Source: Euglena gracilis (lineage: Eukaryota > Euglenida > Euglenophyceae > Euglenales). Taken from it: a DNA stretch of 64,000 nucleotides. Each line of letters opens with the position of its first letter. Position 1 is the first letter of the stretch. The notes under the pieces are model-generated. The model made no database searches. It was not told the origin of the DNA and saw only the letters and a program-made list of their open reading frames with translations. This document shows, piece by piece, positions 30,360 through 40,015 of the stretch. The stretch spans positions 27,636,541 to 27,700,540 of the forward strand of contig CP154957.1 of NCBI GenBank assembly GCA_039621445.1, written 5' to 3'. A program made the position numbers and the translations under genes.

Positions 30360-31310
30360 CTGAAATTAGGGGGGCCAGGGCATTTTCCAGGGCACCTTGG
30401 GCACCCAGTCGTTGATAGTGGGCTGTAAAAGCCTCCACCCCCCTCCACTGGCCAATTTCGCAAACTTCTTGGGCAGAAAGGCCCAATTTTTTTTAGTAAA
30501 CCAACTCCTGCCCCTCTGGTGGAGTGGGCCCCCCACACCTGGGGAGTCACCCCATGTTTGGCCAAAAATTCTTTTGTGATAGAAGCAACAGTGTCTGCAC
30601 TTATGGCTCTGAAGGGGGGTTTTAATGAAATTAGGAGGGGGCCCCCAGGTCTGACGAATGAACGTGTGGCAGCCACATAACACATCATTAAATGAAATGG
30701 GCTTATTTGGGGACATTGGGGTATGGACACAACCCTCTCCCACTTGTGAAATTTTTGCCCTTTACGCTTTATTTTGATGTAGGGTGCCCTACCCAACACA
30801 CTGGTGGTTCGTTTGACTTGTGCCAAGTCAGAGGATCGATATAAACAGAGAATTCGTGAGCAAAAAATCAGCTGGGTACGCAATGTACAAATATCAGTGG
30901 GCATAGGGGTCTTGGCCAGCCCCAGGAGGATTGGGAGGGGATCCCAAAATGCCCCATACTTCTCCAGATTTTGGTTCCAAAGCCTCTTGTAGGGGGTTAA
31001 CAGGGTGTGGAATCTCAGTCCACCAAACCCAGGAATCAAAAGCATTGCACTGTATGCATTACGGGCTTGGGCCTTGGAAAATTGGAATAATTGTATTAAA
31101 GCGTCAGCCACTTGGTCAGTGGTGGCTTCAGGGGGGGGCACCCCCATGTGTTCCAAAATTACCCACAGAAGTGCAAAAGCACTCTGATAACGTTTTAAAC
31201 TGGGGTTTCTCCCCAGGAAATCTTCAATGGTTTTAACCTGAATTTGTTTCCCCTCCAAAATTTGCCTGAGCAAATCATGCAAAGTAGGGGCCACCTGGGG
31301 GGTGGCATTT
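30360..31310 (-). pseudogene. DIRS-C tyrosine recombinase
   Basis: The N-terminal block (LHDLLRQILEGKQ), AYSAMLLIPGFGGLRF and then LYRSSDLAQVKRT (catalytic Arg) and AHSTRGAGVGLL (HxxR, about 30,513-30,529) are in one frame. That frame leaves the family pattern at a T8 run at 30,487-30,494. The correct C terminus continues in another frame as LSAQEVCEIGQW and AFTAHYQRLG, with the likely nucleophilic tyrosine codon at 30,415-30,417. The one-base change is therefore between the HxxR box and the tyrosine. The frame overlaps the end of pol by about 100 bp. The role is integration of circular cDNA. Confidence 0.87.
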
Positions 31311-33195
31311 GTTCCCCCCTGCAATTGGTGAACATACCCCTGTAGGGGGTGATTTTCAGGCAGGGGGTCCCTGGTACTTTCATTTTTATTAATTGGGGCC
31401 ACCATGTGGCTGAATCCCAGTAGGGGGTGACCATCAAAACTTTGGTCTGGGGAAACATTTTCAACCTGGGCAGAAATTTTTGGATTATTGACCAGGGGGG
31501 GTTTGCATAAAGATCCCCCATGTTGTCCAGTGGACATTGTAGTGCATTTACTGCTGTGGCCTCCCAATGGGGCCACCTGGCCACAAAATTGGGCAGTTTT
31601 TTGTTGCCTGGGGAGGCAAATAAATCTGTTTCCAGATTTATGAAATTTTGGAATTGCTGTCTTAACCATTGAAAAAGTTGGGGGTCTAAAGAATAATCCC
31701 CCCTGTCCATTTCCCATCTGCTTATGGGGTCTGCTAGGCATTCCTTTGAAGGCACCCAGTTGACTTGGAGGTTTACTTGGTGCTCCATGCACCATTTGAA
31801 AAATGGTCTTAGCATCTTGTTGAAGGGGTCCTTTCTGCTCCCACCTTTTGTGAGGTAATAGTAGATTACCTGGTTGTCCACAGACAAAGAAACTGTTTCT
31901 CCTGGTTTGCTCAAACCTTTCACAGTGTTTATTGCTGCACTGAGCTCCTTTACATTGATGTGTAAAATGGAGTCTTTTCTCCAAAATTCCTGCACAATTT
32001 CTCCTGTGTGGATGTCCAGCCCCCCCCAGGCATGGGTGCTGCTGTCTGAGTGCAACTCTCTGGTTGCATTTTGGGGGAAGGGTCTGCCCCCCCAGGTGTC
32101 CAATAGAGTTTTTATTTCCCTTAATTGGGCCTTGATTTCCTGGGAAATGGGGTGTTTTGAGTCCCAGGGGGCTGTGGACTTTGCCACCAAAAAAATTGCC
32201 AGGGTGTCTGTAAAAGCCCTTAAAAAGGGCAGGGCCATTAGATTGCATCTTATTTGACCCAAAATGGCAGCCAACTGCCTTTTTGACATGTAATCTTTTT
32301 TCACGATTTTCCCCAGCTCCTTTTTTATAGTTTTGACTTTCTGGGGGGGTACTTGTAACTTTCCTTCCTGGAAGTTCAGTTGAAAACCCAGGTGGGTTAC
32401 CACTTGGGTGGGCTGCAGGGTAGACTTTTTCACATTGATTTTGAACCCAGAATCCAGCAAATCTTTGACAACTCTGTTCAGGTGACTTTGCAAAATGTTT
32501 TGGGTGGGGGCCACCAGTAAAATGTCGTCCAGGTAAATAAAGACCTGGATGCCCCTTTTTCTCCACAGTTTTTCGAATGTCTTCATTACTGACATGAAAA
32601 TTTGGGGCATTACATTTAGCCCAAAGCAGCCTGTTTGAAATTCCCAGGTCTGCCCCCCTACCTGATGCCTTAAAAATGGCCTTAGGCCAGGACTTAATGG
32701 AATATGGAAATAGGCATCCTTCAGGTCTATTTTTGCTGCCCAGTGGCCTTTTTCCAAAACTGGGAAAATGTGCTGGATATGATCCAGCTTGAAAGGTTTT
32801 ACTGGAAACTGCTGATTTATTTCTCTGCAGTCGCTGATCATTCTCCATTTTGTTGTTCCCCCCTCTGGTTTCGAAATAAGAAACCATGGGATTAAATGCT
32901 GGGATTCTGAATCCCAAACTCGTTTTATTGACCCAGTTTTTTCGTAATCCAGCAGAATTTTTTCTGCCTGGTTCAGGTCCAGATTGGCCCTGGGTTTTGG
33001 GTGGGTGGACAGTTTTGGGGGATTTACCCAGGGGGGCTGAATTCCATTCTTGATCAGTTGACATGTTGCTGGGGGGGCATTTTTTGTCCACCATTTTAGA
33101 CTTTTCTGAAGTCTCTGGTACAGGGGGGTGTCTCCCCATTTTTCCTCCATGGAATTTATTTTCCCAACCAGATGATTTTCTGGGGGCTGGGTGGG
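31195..33195 (-). CDS. DIRS-C pol: RT, RNase H, methyltransferase-like domain
   Basis: One uninterrupted frame (open as far as 34,218) encodes KSLKWW (pre-RT), IPWFLISKPEGG, AAKIDLKDAYFHIP, GLNVMPQIFMSVM, catalytic YLDDIL (plus-strand GTCGTCCAGGTA, 32,524-32,535), RNase H (ELHSDSSTHAWGG, VKELSAA, LSVDNQVI) and the methyltransferase-like domain (TDLFASPG, YANPPWSIIQ, VTPYWDSATWW). All catalytic residues I can check are present, and the Trp codon lost in copy B is intact. Only the part below about 33,195 resembles known pol; upstream in this frame is the shadow of ORF1 and its shifted tail. The true start is unclear because a small deletion relative to B alters the ORF1-pol junction. Confidence 0.9.
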   Translation of the reverse strand, partial: PTQPPENHLVGKINSMEEKWGDTPLYQRLQKSLKWWTKNAPPATCQLIKNGIQPPWVNPPKLSTHPKPRANLDLNQAEKILLDYEKTGSIKRVWDSESQHLIPWFLISKPEGGTTKWRMISDCREINQQFPVKPFKLDHIQHIFPVLEKGHWAAKIDLKDAYFHIPLSPGLRPFLRHQVGGQTWEFQTGCFGLNVMPQIFMSVMKTFEKLWRKRGIQVFIYLDDILLVAPTQNILQSHLNRVVKDLLDSGFKINVKKSTLQPTQVVTHLGFQLNFQEGKLQVPPQKVKTIKKELGKIVKKDYMSKRQLAAILGQIRCNLMALPFLRAFTDTLAIFLVAKSTAPWDSKHPISQEIKAQLREIKTLLDTWGGRPFPQNATRELHSDSSTHAWGGLDIHTGEIVQEFWRKDSILHINVKELSAAINTVKGLSKPGETVSLSVDNQVIYYYLTKGGSRKDPFNKMLRPFFKWCMEHQVNLQVNWVPSKECLADPISRWEMDRGDYSLDPQLFQWLRQQFQNFINLETDLFASPGNKKLPNFVARWPHWEATAVNALQCPLDNMGDLYANPPWSIIQKFLPRLKMFPQTKVLMVTPYWDSATWWPQLIKMKVPGTPCLKITPYRGMFTNCRGEQMPPPRWPLLCMICSGKFWRGNKFRLKPLKISWGETPV

Positions 33196-33199
33196 GGGT

Positions 33200-34225
33200 G
33201 TTGGACATTGCACCTCTGAAGTGAATTGAGCATTTTGCAAAGGTGGCTGGGGGGGTGTGCATGCTCTGCTCACAGTCTCTCTGATCCTCCACTTTGTCAT
33301 TGTTGTTGTCGAATGACATACCATAGGGGCCCCTTTTTGGGTCTCCCCCTTGTTTTGATTTGCCCCTGCCATGGGCACTGAAGAATAAACTTGAGGGGGG
33401 GTTGCCCCCTTGTCCTCCATAGCCCCTTCTGGGGCATCCTCCTGAGGCTGCCACTGGAATAAAATATTGGAATCCCCTGCTGGGGGACAGCCCTTTAGCT
33501 TCTGGGGGTTCTCCCCTTCTGATATTCGATGGCCCCAGTGGCCTTGATAATAATTCTGGCCCCACTGGCCTTTTTGATGTTGGCCCCACTGGCCTTCTTG
33601 AGATTTTGAAAGTCCCCATTGACTTCTCTTTGATCTTGGGCGCCATGCCCATTGATAATCTTGGGGGGCCTCTGGGGGCCAATCCTTTTCCCCTGGTGGG
33701 GTTTGTGATGAAGAAATGATTGGGGAGGTGTTGTGGACCTGTCCTGCCCCTGCCATTGGGCATTTGTTTGTAGAATTGGCCACCCTGGCCTTGGTATTGT
33801 TGGCCACCCTGGCCTTTGTTCCATCGGCCGCCATGGCCATTGCTGTTGTGGCCGCCCTGGCCCAGCTTGCTGTTGTGGCCGCCCTGGCCCAGTTTGCTGT
33901 TGTGGCCGCCCTGGCCCAGCTTGAACAAGGTATTGGTGTAAGTGGCATAACGTTGGCCCCAGTGGCCCTGGCTCCAATGGCCGTAGTGGCCTGATGGTTG
34001 TTGCTTCTGCCCCTGTCGGGGTCTTCTGACCACTGTCTGCCAGGGTCCGTGGCCATCCCTTTGGGGGGTTTGGGTTCTGGAAATTTCTGTGGGGGAAATT
34101 TGTTTTGGGGAAGGGGCAGCCACGGCTCGCCACAGTTGACCTGCGCCGTCAGGTTGTCCAGCTTCTGCTGCTGCTGCCTCTTGAAGTTCTCCAGCGCTGT
34201 GCTTCTTTGAAGTTGCATCTTTCAT
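33200..34225 (-). pseudogene. DIRS-C ORF1 (Gag-like)
   Basis: The ATG at 34,225 opens a frame beginning with a Gln/Glu/Ala-rich stretch, then LWRAVAAPSPKQ and DGHGPWQTVVRRPRQ, the two tryptophan boxes of this family. Gly/Gln/His-rich repeats (LGQGGHNSK, three copies from a 27-bp minisatellite at 33,842-33,924) and a basic Pro-rich body follow. The homology to ORF1 of B shifts into the pol frame near 33,380, so one frameshift has occurred. RNA binding is inferred from composition and position only. Confidence 0.55.
33842..33924. repeat. 27-bp minisatellite in DIRS-C ORF1 (3 copies)
   Basis: Three near-identical copies of a 27-bp unit containing GTGGCCGCCCTGGCCCAG, encoding Gly/Gln/His repeats. 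Confidence 0.85.
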
Positions 34226-34380
34226 TGAATTCTTGCGAAAAGGTCAACAACTTTTGATTTGAAGTTCTGCACGAGCGTGACTGTCTGGATAATTTGAATT
34301 GATTGATTGTCTTCTTCTTTTCTCAATTGGTGAGGTATTTGAAGTTCCTTTCTTCTGGGTGTCGAAGGGCAAATTAGGAA

Positions 34381-34507
34381 TCAGCCAACTCCGGCGGAAA
34401 AAGGCACTAAGCAGGGACTCCTAACCCAACGCAGCAAACAATCCAAACAACACCGCCGGCGAGCAAGGCATGGCCTCACAAGGGCAAAGTGCGGAGCCCG
34501 AGGTGTC
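34381..34507. repeat. Right inverted terminal repeat of DIRS-C
   Basis: Core 34,381-34,482 beginning TCAGCCAACTCCGGCGG, then the tail to CGAGGTGTC at 34,507. Confidence 0.9.
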
Positions 34508-35109
34508 CCTCCAGTCTACCGCCTTGCGCCCTGGGGGGTCGCCGGCCACAGCAATTTTTTTTAAAAAAGGCCATTTTGGCCGTGATCCTACCCCCGGGGG
34601 GGGGCTAATTTTGGCTTTCCTGCCCAAGTATGAACCCCCGGGTGGGGTCGGCACCTCTTTAAATTGCACTACTTATTGTAAAATTTCTCGCTCCCAAGAA
34701 ATTTACGGGAGCAGCAAATTGGCGGTGTCAGGTTTTTCTGGAGAAAAACATGCACCGTCCCCTGCGCTGCGTGCCGTCGGGGGGGTCTTTGGCGAAAAAA
34801 TTTAAGTTGGTCCGCCCAGGTTTTTCTACCTTTGGGGGTGTGCTACTAAGGGTGACTGGCGGATGGCCGCCCTGCCTCAAATTTTTTTACCTGAAAATCA
34901 AATCCGCCACCAGGGCACGGGCGAAGCCTTTTCATTAAAATGTGCCCTTTTTTTGGGGGCCGACCGACTCCTTCGGGTGACCTCGTCAGGGACGGTGGCC
35001 CTTTTTCGCGCACCAATTCCAAAAAAAAAAGACCTGCACGCTGTCTTGCCAAAGCAGAGGACAGAATTTCCTTTTCCGGCGCTTAACCCAGGAGTTCTTC
35101 GTCCCAAAA
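34508..35109. other. Distal foldback end, then gene-less sequence
   Basis: 34,508-34,525 (CCTCCAGTCTACCG) continues the interrupted right arm of the foldback element. The rest is moderately G/C-rich with homopolymers. A plus-strand frame at 34,863-35,228 has no family resemblance. Confidence 0.45.
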
Positions 35110-35655
35110 TTGCCAAGAAAAAAGGCACTGGTGGGCAGGGGGTTTCACATTTACCTTTATTACGAGAAAAGGCACTGTTTTCTACCCCCCCCAAAACTCA
35201 CCATCAGGGACGTGTGGGAAGACCCTGATAGAAGAAGAAGAAGCGGTGCGGGGAAGACCCTCACCTACCACGCAAGGAAAAATTCCTTGGCGTTGAAGGA
35301 TCTGTTGGAAATATGGGAAGGTTTTTGTGGTCGGGGGGGAGGGTCGGACCCCTGCACCAACCAGGATGGGGTGGGGTGGCCGACCCGTCCACCCCCTATG
35401 CCTTCCTTTTTCGATAGGGATGGGTCCCCCCTCCAGCTGTACAAGGAGCAATACTGGGTGAAGCGCCAGAAAAAATTTGAGCTTCCAAAATTCCTTAAAA
35501 ATCCTTTGGCTGACAGGGAAATGAAAAGATATTCATTCAACCTTCATACCAACGAGGGTCACCTTCACCTTCAAAAAGAAATCGATCACTTGGTCAAACC
35601 TGTGAAGAAAATCGGCTACATTACTGATTGGAATAGAACACAAAACAACCTTTGA
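35110..35655 (+). CDS. Hypothetical protein or exon, unrecognised
   Basis: This 181-residue frame ends at a TGA at 35,653-35,655. The second half has a balanced, charged composition (LYKEQYWVKRQKKFELPKF, HLHLQKEIDHLVKPVKK), plausible for a real basic protein. The first half is rich in Arg, Gly and Pro. I recognise no domain, signal peptide or membrane segment, and the ATG is not specially supported. It could be the last exon of a host gene, part of an unrecognised element, or open by chance. Confidence 0.25.
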   Translation: MPRKKALVGRGFHIYLYYEKRHCFLPPPKLTIRDVWEDPDRRRRSGAGKTLTYHARKNSLALKDLLEIWEGFCGRGGGSDPCTNQDGVGWPTRPPPMPSFFDRDGSPLQLYKEQYWVKRQKKFELPKFLKNPLADREMKRYSFNLHTNEGHLHLQKEIDHLVKPVKKIGYITDWNRTQNNL

Positions 35656-35992
35656 GATTCAAAAAAATTGGGGTCTTCGGAAATCCGGAGGCATTTCCTC
35701 CCCAAATTAGTTGAATACGACTAGACAAGTGGAGCTGAATGTTAGCTTTTCATCCAGTTTTTGATGATGGGCGGATTTGATTTTACACAGATGACCTTTT
35801 TATTATTAATTGTGTTTTCATTTTCATTTTGTTATTATTTTCAACTGCGTGTCACTATGATACAATGCAACAACAACATCAACAAAACGTGCCATGGACC
35901 TTGGGAATATTGTCAACCCAACACACCAAACACTGTGTCATTTTGGGGAAAAAAAGGGGAACGCAAAACACACATGCCCATGTCATTCAGGT
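35656..35992. other. AT-rich spacer
   Basis: It follows the 35,110-35,655 frame and could be its 3' untranslated region. It includes an inverted pair around GGTCTTCGGAAATCCGGAGG. There is no other ORF of note. Confidence 0.4.
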
Positions 35993-36000
35993 GCCTGCCC

Positions 36001-36400
36001 CAGGGTTCGATATAAGGACAGGTGGGGGGGGGTGGTCCGGACCCCCCCCTGCGGGCCAGGGGGGGGGGGGGGGGGGGGGACACCCCCCCCCACCTAAACA
36101 GGTGCGCGGTCAGGGTGGCCGAAAATTTTTGACCCCCAAAACGACCAAAAGTGCCATTTTGGGCACTTTTTGGGCAAAAATGTGCCAAAAATGCAAAAAA
36201 TTTTCGGCGCGAAGCGCCGGAGGAAAAAAATGACCCTTTTGGGGGGGGGTCAATTTTTGCCCCCCGGGGTCGGTCCGGACCCCCCTTGCAGGTGGGGGGG
36301 GGGGGTGGTCCGGACCCCCCCCTGCGGGCCAGGAGGGGGGGGGGGGGGGGGGGACACCCCCCCACCTAAACCATGTACGCCCTCCTTATATCGAACCCTG
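36001..36400. mobile_element. hAT-like MITE, 400 bp, with 8-bp target duplication
   Basis: Perfect 18-bp terminal inverted repeats (CAGGGTTCGATATAAGGA at 36,001-36,018 and its complement at 36,383-36,400) are flanked by the 8-bp direct repeat GCCTGCCC (35,993-36,000 and 36,401-36,408). An 8-bp target duplication and ends starting CAGGG are typical of hAT superfamily transposons. The interior has G runs of 21 and 19, the hairpin GGCGC-GAA-GCGCC and no ORF, so it is non-autonomous. Confidence 0.85.
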
Positions 36401-36408
36401 GCCTGCCC

Positions 36409-39400
36409 CCCCTTCCCCCCCAACAGGGTTCCTTCCAACAACCCCAAACGGGGGGGTCACACACACCCGCACGCTTACCTGCAACCCCACTTAACTTAAC
36501 CACCCCTGCAACCCCGCAACCACGCTTACCAAAAACAAATTGTAAAATCGCAGGAGGTGATTGGGCAAGGGAGGGGGGCAGGTAAACCCCCCAAATAATA
36601 TCCCCCGGGGTATCATTTTTTTTGCCCGAAGTCCCGGCCTGAGGGGGGGGGTATCATTTGGGGGGGGGGCACTATTTTCTCAAAATTTTCTCGAAGTTCC
36701 GCAGGAGCAAAAATAGCGCCAAAGCTCCCCTTTGGGGTCATTCTTTGCACTTTCTCATGAAATTCAGCATTTTTTTGGAGGACAGATGATCCAGAAAAAT
36801 TGTTTTCTTTTCGTAATTTGTTGTAAGAGATTGTGATTTTTACCAACATTTTCAGGTCAAAAATTTGGGTCTTTAACCCGAAAGGGGGGGGGGGTCGGTC
36901 GAAATCGGACCCCGAGGGGGGGGGGTATACTTGGGGGGAGGGTTTAACTCAAAGCCGAGAAAGTGGTGGAGGGAATTTCATCTGGTTGTGTGTTGTAATC
37001 AGGCTGTTTTTTTTTACCAACCTGGGGGGGGGGTCCAGAGCGTGCCTGCCTGTGAGCGCCTGCCCAGGCAGGCACTACCCCCGGGGGGGGGGGGGGGGCG
37101 GATTTCGGCCTGTGCCCGGGCACATTCCTTTGAAAATAGCCCATTTTTGGCTCCCCGGCTGCCCAGGTAGGCACCCGGGGTCGGCACCCGACAAAAAAAA
37201 ACAGCCTGGTTGCCTGGATTTTTGGGGGTGGTTCACTGCTCCCTTCATTCTTTCATGGCTTGCATTTCCCCCCAAAGGTCCATGTCGCTGCGGCGTTCGT
37301 TGCAGATGCGGATGGCGATGGTCCTGATGGCACGCACCATGGATTTGGCTTGGGCGGGCTTTGGGGGCCTTTGGTTTGGGGGGGGGGAGGGTGGTTGCAA
37401 ATGGCCGGCGGGGGGAATACCAGGCCGCCCCCAACCAAGGATGCTGCGGTGCGGCAAAAAACAGGGGTTCTCTGAAAGGTCCCCCCGTGGCTCAGCTGGG
37501 TTGGGGGTTTGGGGTCTCATGTGAGGAAATCCCGCGGCAGCAACCATGCTCCATGAACCACGAAACCACGCTTGTCAGCCCCACGCAAAACCAAAACCAG
37601 AAACATCGGTCTTCTGGTTCTGGCTCAATGATCTTCGGCGTGGCTTCTCATGTTCTCGCCGCCAATTTCGTTTCCCTTGGGGAGGGGGCTGAGTTCCCCC
37701 CCCCCCCAGGCAGAGGGCTGGCCATTGGACGGCTGATTTGACCCACTCCCCACAGAGAGGTTGCCGACCCAACTCCCCGCACTGCCGCTGTGCAATAAAC
37801 CCCCCCCACTTATAAACCCCCCCGGGGTTTATAGGATCCGGTTTGGTGGGTCGGCCCGGGGGGGGGGGGGGTATAAGAAGGGGGGGGTGGGGTTTAGGGA
37901 CATGCTGCCCACTTCTGGTCAACGGTCGGTGGGGGTCACAGCCGGCCCCCGCAGCCGGGCCGCACACCCCAGCGAGCACGCCCCTGCCAAGTTGCCTGTC
38001 GGCCACCACCGAGGAAGGTTGGGGACTCCCCACCGGCACAGGGGGGCAAACCATGCGCGGCCAGTGGGAAACCACAAAAAGAATTCAACCTGCACAAAAC
38101 TGCACAACAAATGGCAAAAACTGCTCTTTGAAGAATTCTTTGGAATACAATTTGCGGCGCCAGAAAAACTCAAATCACCCCAAAAAATGTGACTCAGGAG
38201 TTAAGCGTGATAAAAACTGCACAAAATATTGGTCGTGTACAGCTCATTCTCTTCTAAAAATACTGCAAAAATGCAAAAAAAAAATTGCAAAAAACATGCA
38301 AGAAATAAATCATTAAAAAAAAACAGCATAACGCAGGTTCCCTCCTTCCTGCCACCTGCAAAACACCTGAGGAGCGGGGCATGCTGAAATATCGATTCTC
38401 CAATTTTGATTTGTGTTTGGTTTGCCTGTCGCTTCAAAGAAAACATTTCCTGCGCTTCGTAGACATCAGGGCAACAAACAATGAATTCCCTGCTGACACT
38501 TTCTCAGGTGAGGAGGCACGTATCTCCCCATGATCATCAACGTCCATGCCTGCGCAAGCGCTGGGTTCCTCCAGAAAAAAATTGAAACAGATATTGCACG
38601 TTCACCCATTTCTCTACCACGTCCGCAATGCCAAAAAGAAAAAGAGAACCAACGTACGAGCAGAAAGAGTTTTATTTTTGACGTCATAATCCTGCCGCTT
38701 CCCTGAAGAAATCAAAATCAAAATACGTCGAAATGCAACAGGACTTCTTGCCTCGCCCAGGAACTGTCTTGACAGGGTGGCAATACCAGTTGCCGGGTGG
38801 AACCCTGATGTGTCTGATATATTGGAGAAACAGGGAACAAGCGCCAAATCTTCCTCCATTCGCATTCGGATGGGGGACCATTCCTCCCTCCGAGCCAGCC
38901 AGGGCCTGGACGGGTGCCGGACCGCAGCGTGCGAGGGCCCATGCGCGCACCCCACGGTCAGTGGCGGCAGCTCTGCCGCCCGCCCCGGCCGCCACAGCCA
39001 CGCCGCACCGCAGGGAACCGGACGCCGGGGAAGGAGGCAGGCTTGGGGGGCCAGCGGCAGGGCGACACTTACCAGCCTCCGGGTCCAGCTCAGAGACAAG
39101 AAACCTTCAGCTGGCTGGGAAAAAAAACATTTGGCTGAAAACCCTGGCAGGCTCCGGACCATGGGGGGGGGGTCTTGGTCACACACATCCATCGGGGTCA
39201 CTGGTCGGCCACACTTTAAAACCGAAGCTGCTCCAAACAAGCCCCACAGCGGCCTGGTTGTGCGAAGGCCAACAGCAGGCAGGGCGGCAGGGCGAGGGGG
39301 CGCAGCTTCGCACCGGGGCAGCCTCCCGCGCTGCACGGGGTCAGGCCTGCGTGAATGGCGCAGCGGACGGGAACCATGCCGTCCACTGACCCGGGGGGGG

Positions 39401-39783
39401 GGGGGGGGGGCCCGGAGCGCCCTGCCTGGCGTGGACAGAACTTTTGGGGGGGAAAGAGGGCCTTTGTGGGTCTTCTGGTGCCCCAGGAGGGGACGTTTGG
39501 CGAGTGGCTTTTCGAAATTGCCGGTCGAAATGCACGGGCACCAAACCAGGGGGGAACACAGTGCAGGTTGACAAGAATTCTCTTTGGAGACTGATTTTCT
39601 CCAGCATTGTTTTGGGATGTGTCATGCTTCGTTTCACATTACTGCTGCAGCCACCTCCTGGCTTTGGCCTGGGAGGGGGTTGTGGGGTCGCCCTCGGTCA
39701 CTTGAAATTAAAAATCTCTTTCCCTGCGACGTTGACTTCCAGTAAATGCAATGCAACCGCGGTGTGCCAAATAAAAACACATA
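36409..39783. other. Homopolymer-rich stretch without supported genes
   Basis: Many G and C runs of 8 to 15 occur from 36,409 to about 37,900. From 38,700 to 39,450 the sequence is GC-rich, with overlapping open frames on both strands whose composition (Ala/Gly/Arg/Pro) is that of GC-rich non-coding DNA. No domain is visible on either strand. Confidence 0.5.
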
Positions 39784-39829
39784 TGGCATAAAGTGGAGCC
39801 CCCACACTTAAGTGTGGGGTACTGTGGAG

Positions 39830-40015
39830 GGTATGTGTGGGGGGGCGGGGGGGGGGGGTGTGTGTGGGGGGGGTGGGGGGGTGTGGGGGGGGGTATGTGG
39901 GGGGTAGTGTGGGGGGGGGGGTTGGGGGGGGTGGGTGTGGGGGGGTAATGTGGGGGGGGGGTGTGGGGGTGTGTGGGGGGGGGGGTGGGGGGTGTGTGGG
40001 GGGGTCAGGCTTTTG
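39830..40015. repeat. G-run/TGTG low-complexity repeat
   Basis: Nearly 190 bp consist of GTG and G runs of 4 to 10 on the plus strand. It is prone to G-quadruplexes and to length errors. Confidence 0.9.

Larger units (their letters stand above)
29949..34507 (-). mobile_element. DIRS-like retrotransposon C, best preserved copy
   Basis: 4,559 bp, bounded on the left by CTCGTACTCCCTCGAGG and on the right by GGAGCCCGAGGTGTC. Inverted terminal repeats, an internal complementary region and all DIRS domains are present in order. The RT to methyltransferase-like frame is open. The recombinase needs one shift and ORF1 needs one. It lies inside the right arm of a foldback element with no obvious target duplication, as expected for recombinase-mediated insertion. 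Confidence 0.9.

Noticed and set aside
33200-34218. The 1007- and 1326-codon minus-strand ORFs of DIRS-C as two single long proteins
   Set aside because: Parts of each are shadow translation. Comparison with copy B shows ORF1 and the recombinase in one frame and RT to methyltransferase-like domain in the other.
38700-39570. Overlapping ORFs of 200-264 codons on both strands
   Set aside because: They overlap each other in several frames, are Ala/Gly/Arg/Pro-rich as expected of GC-rich DNA, and show no domain.
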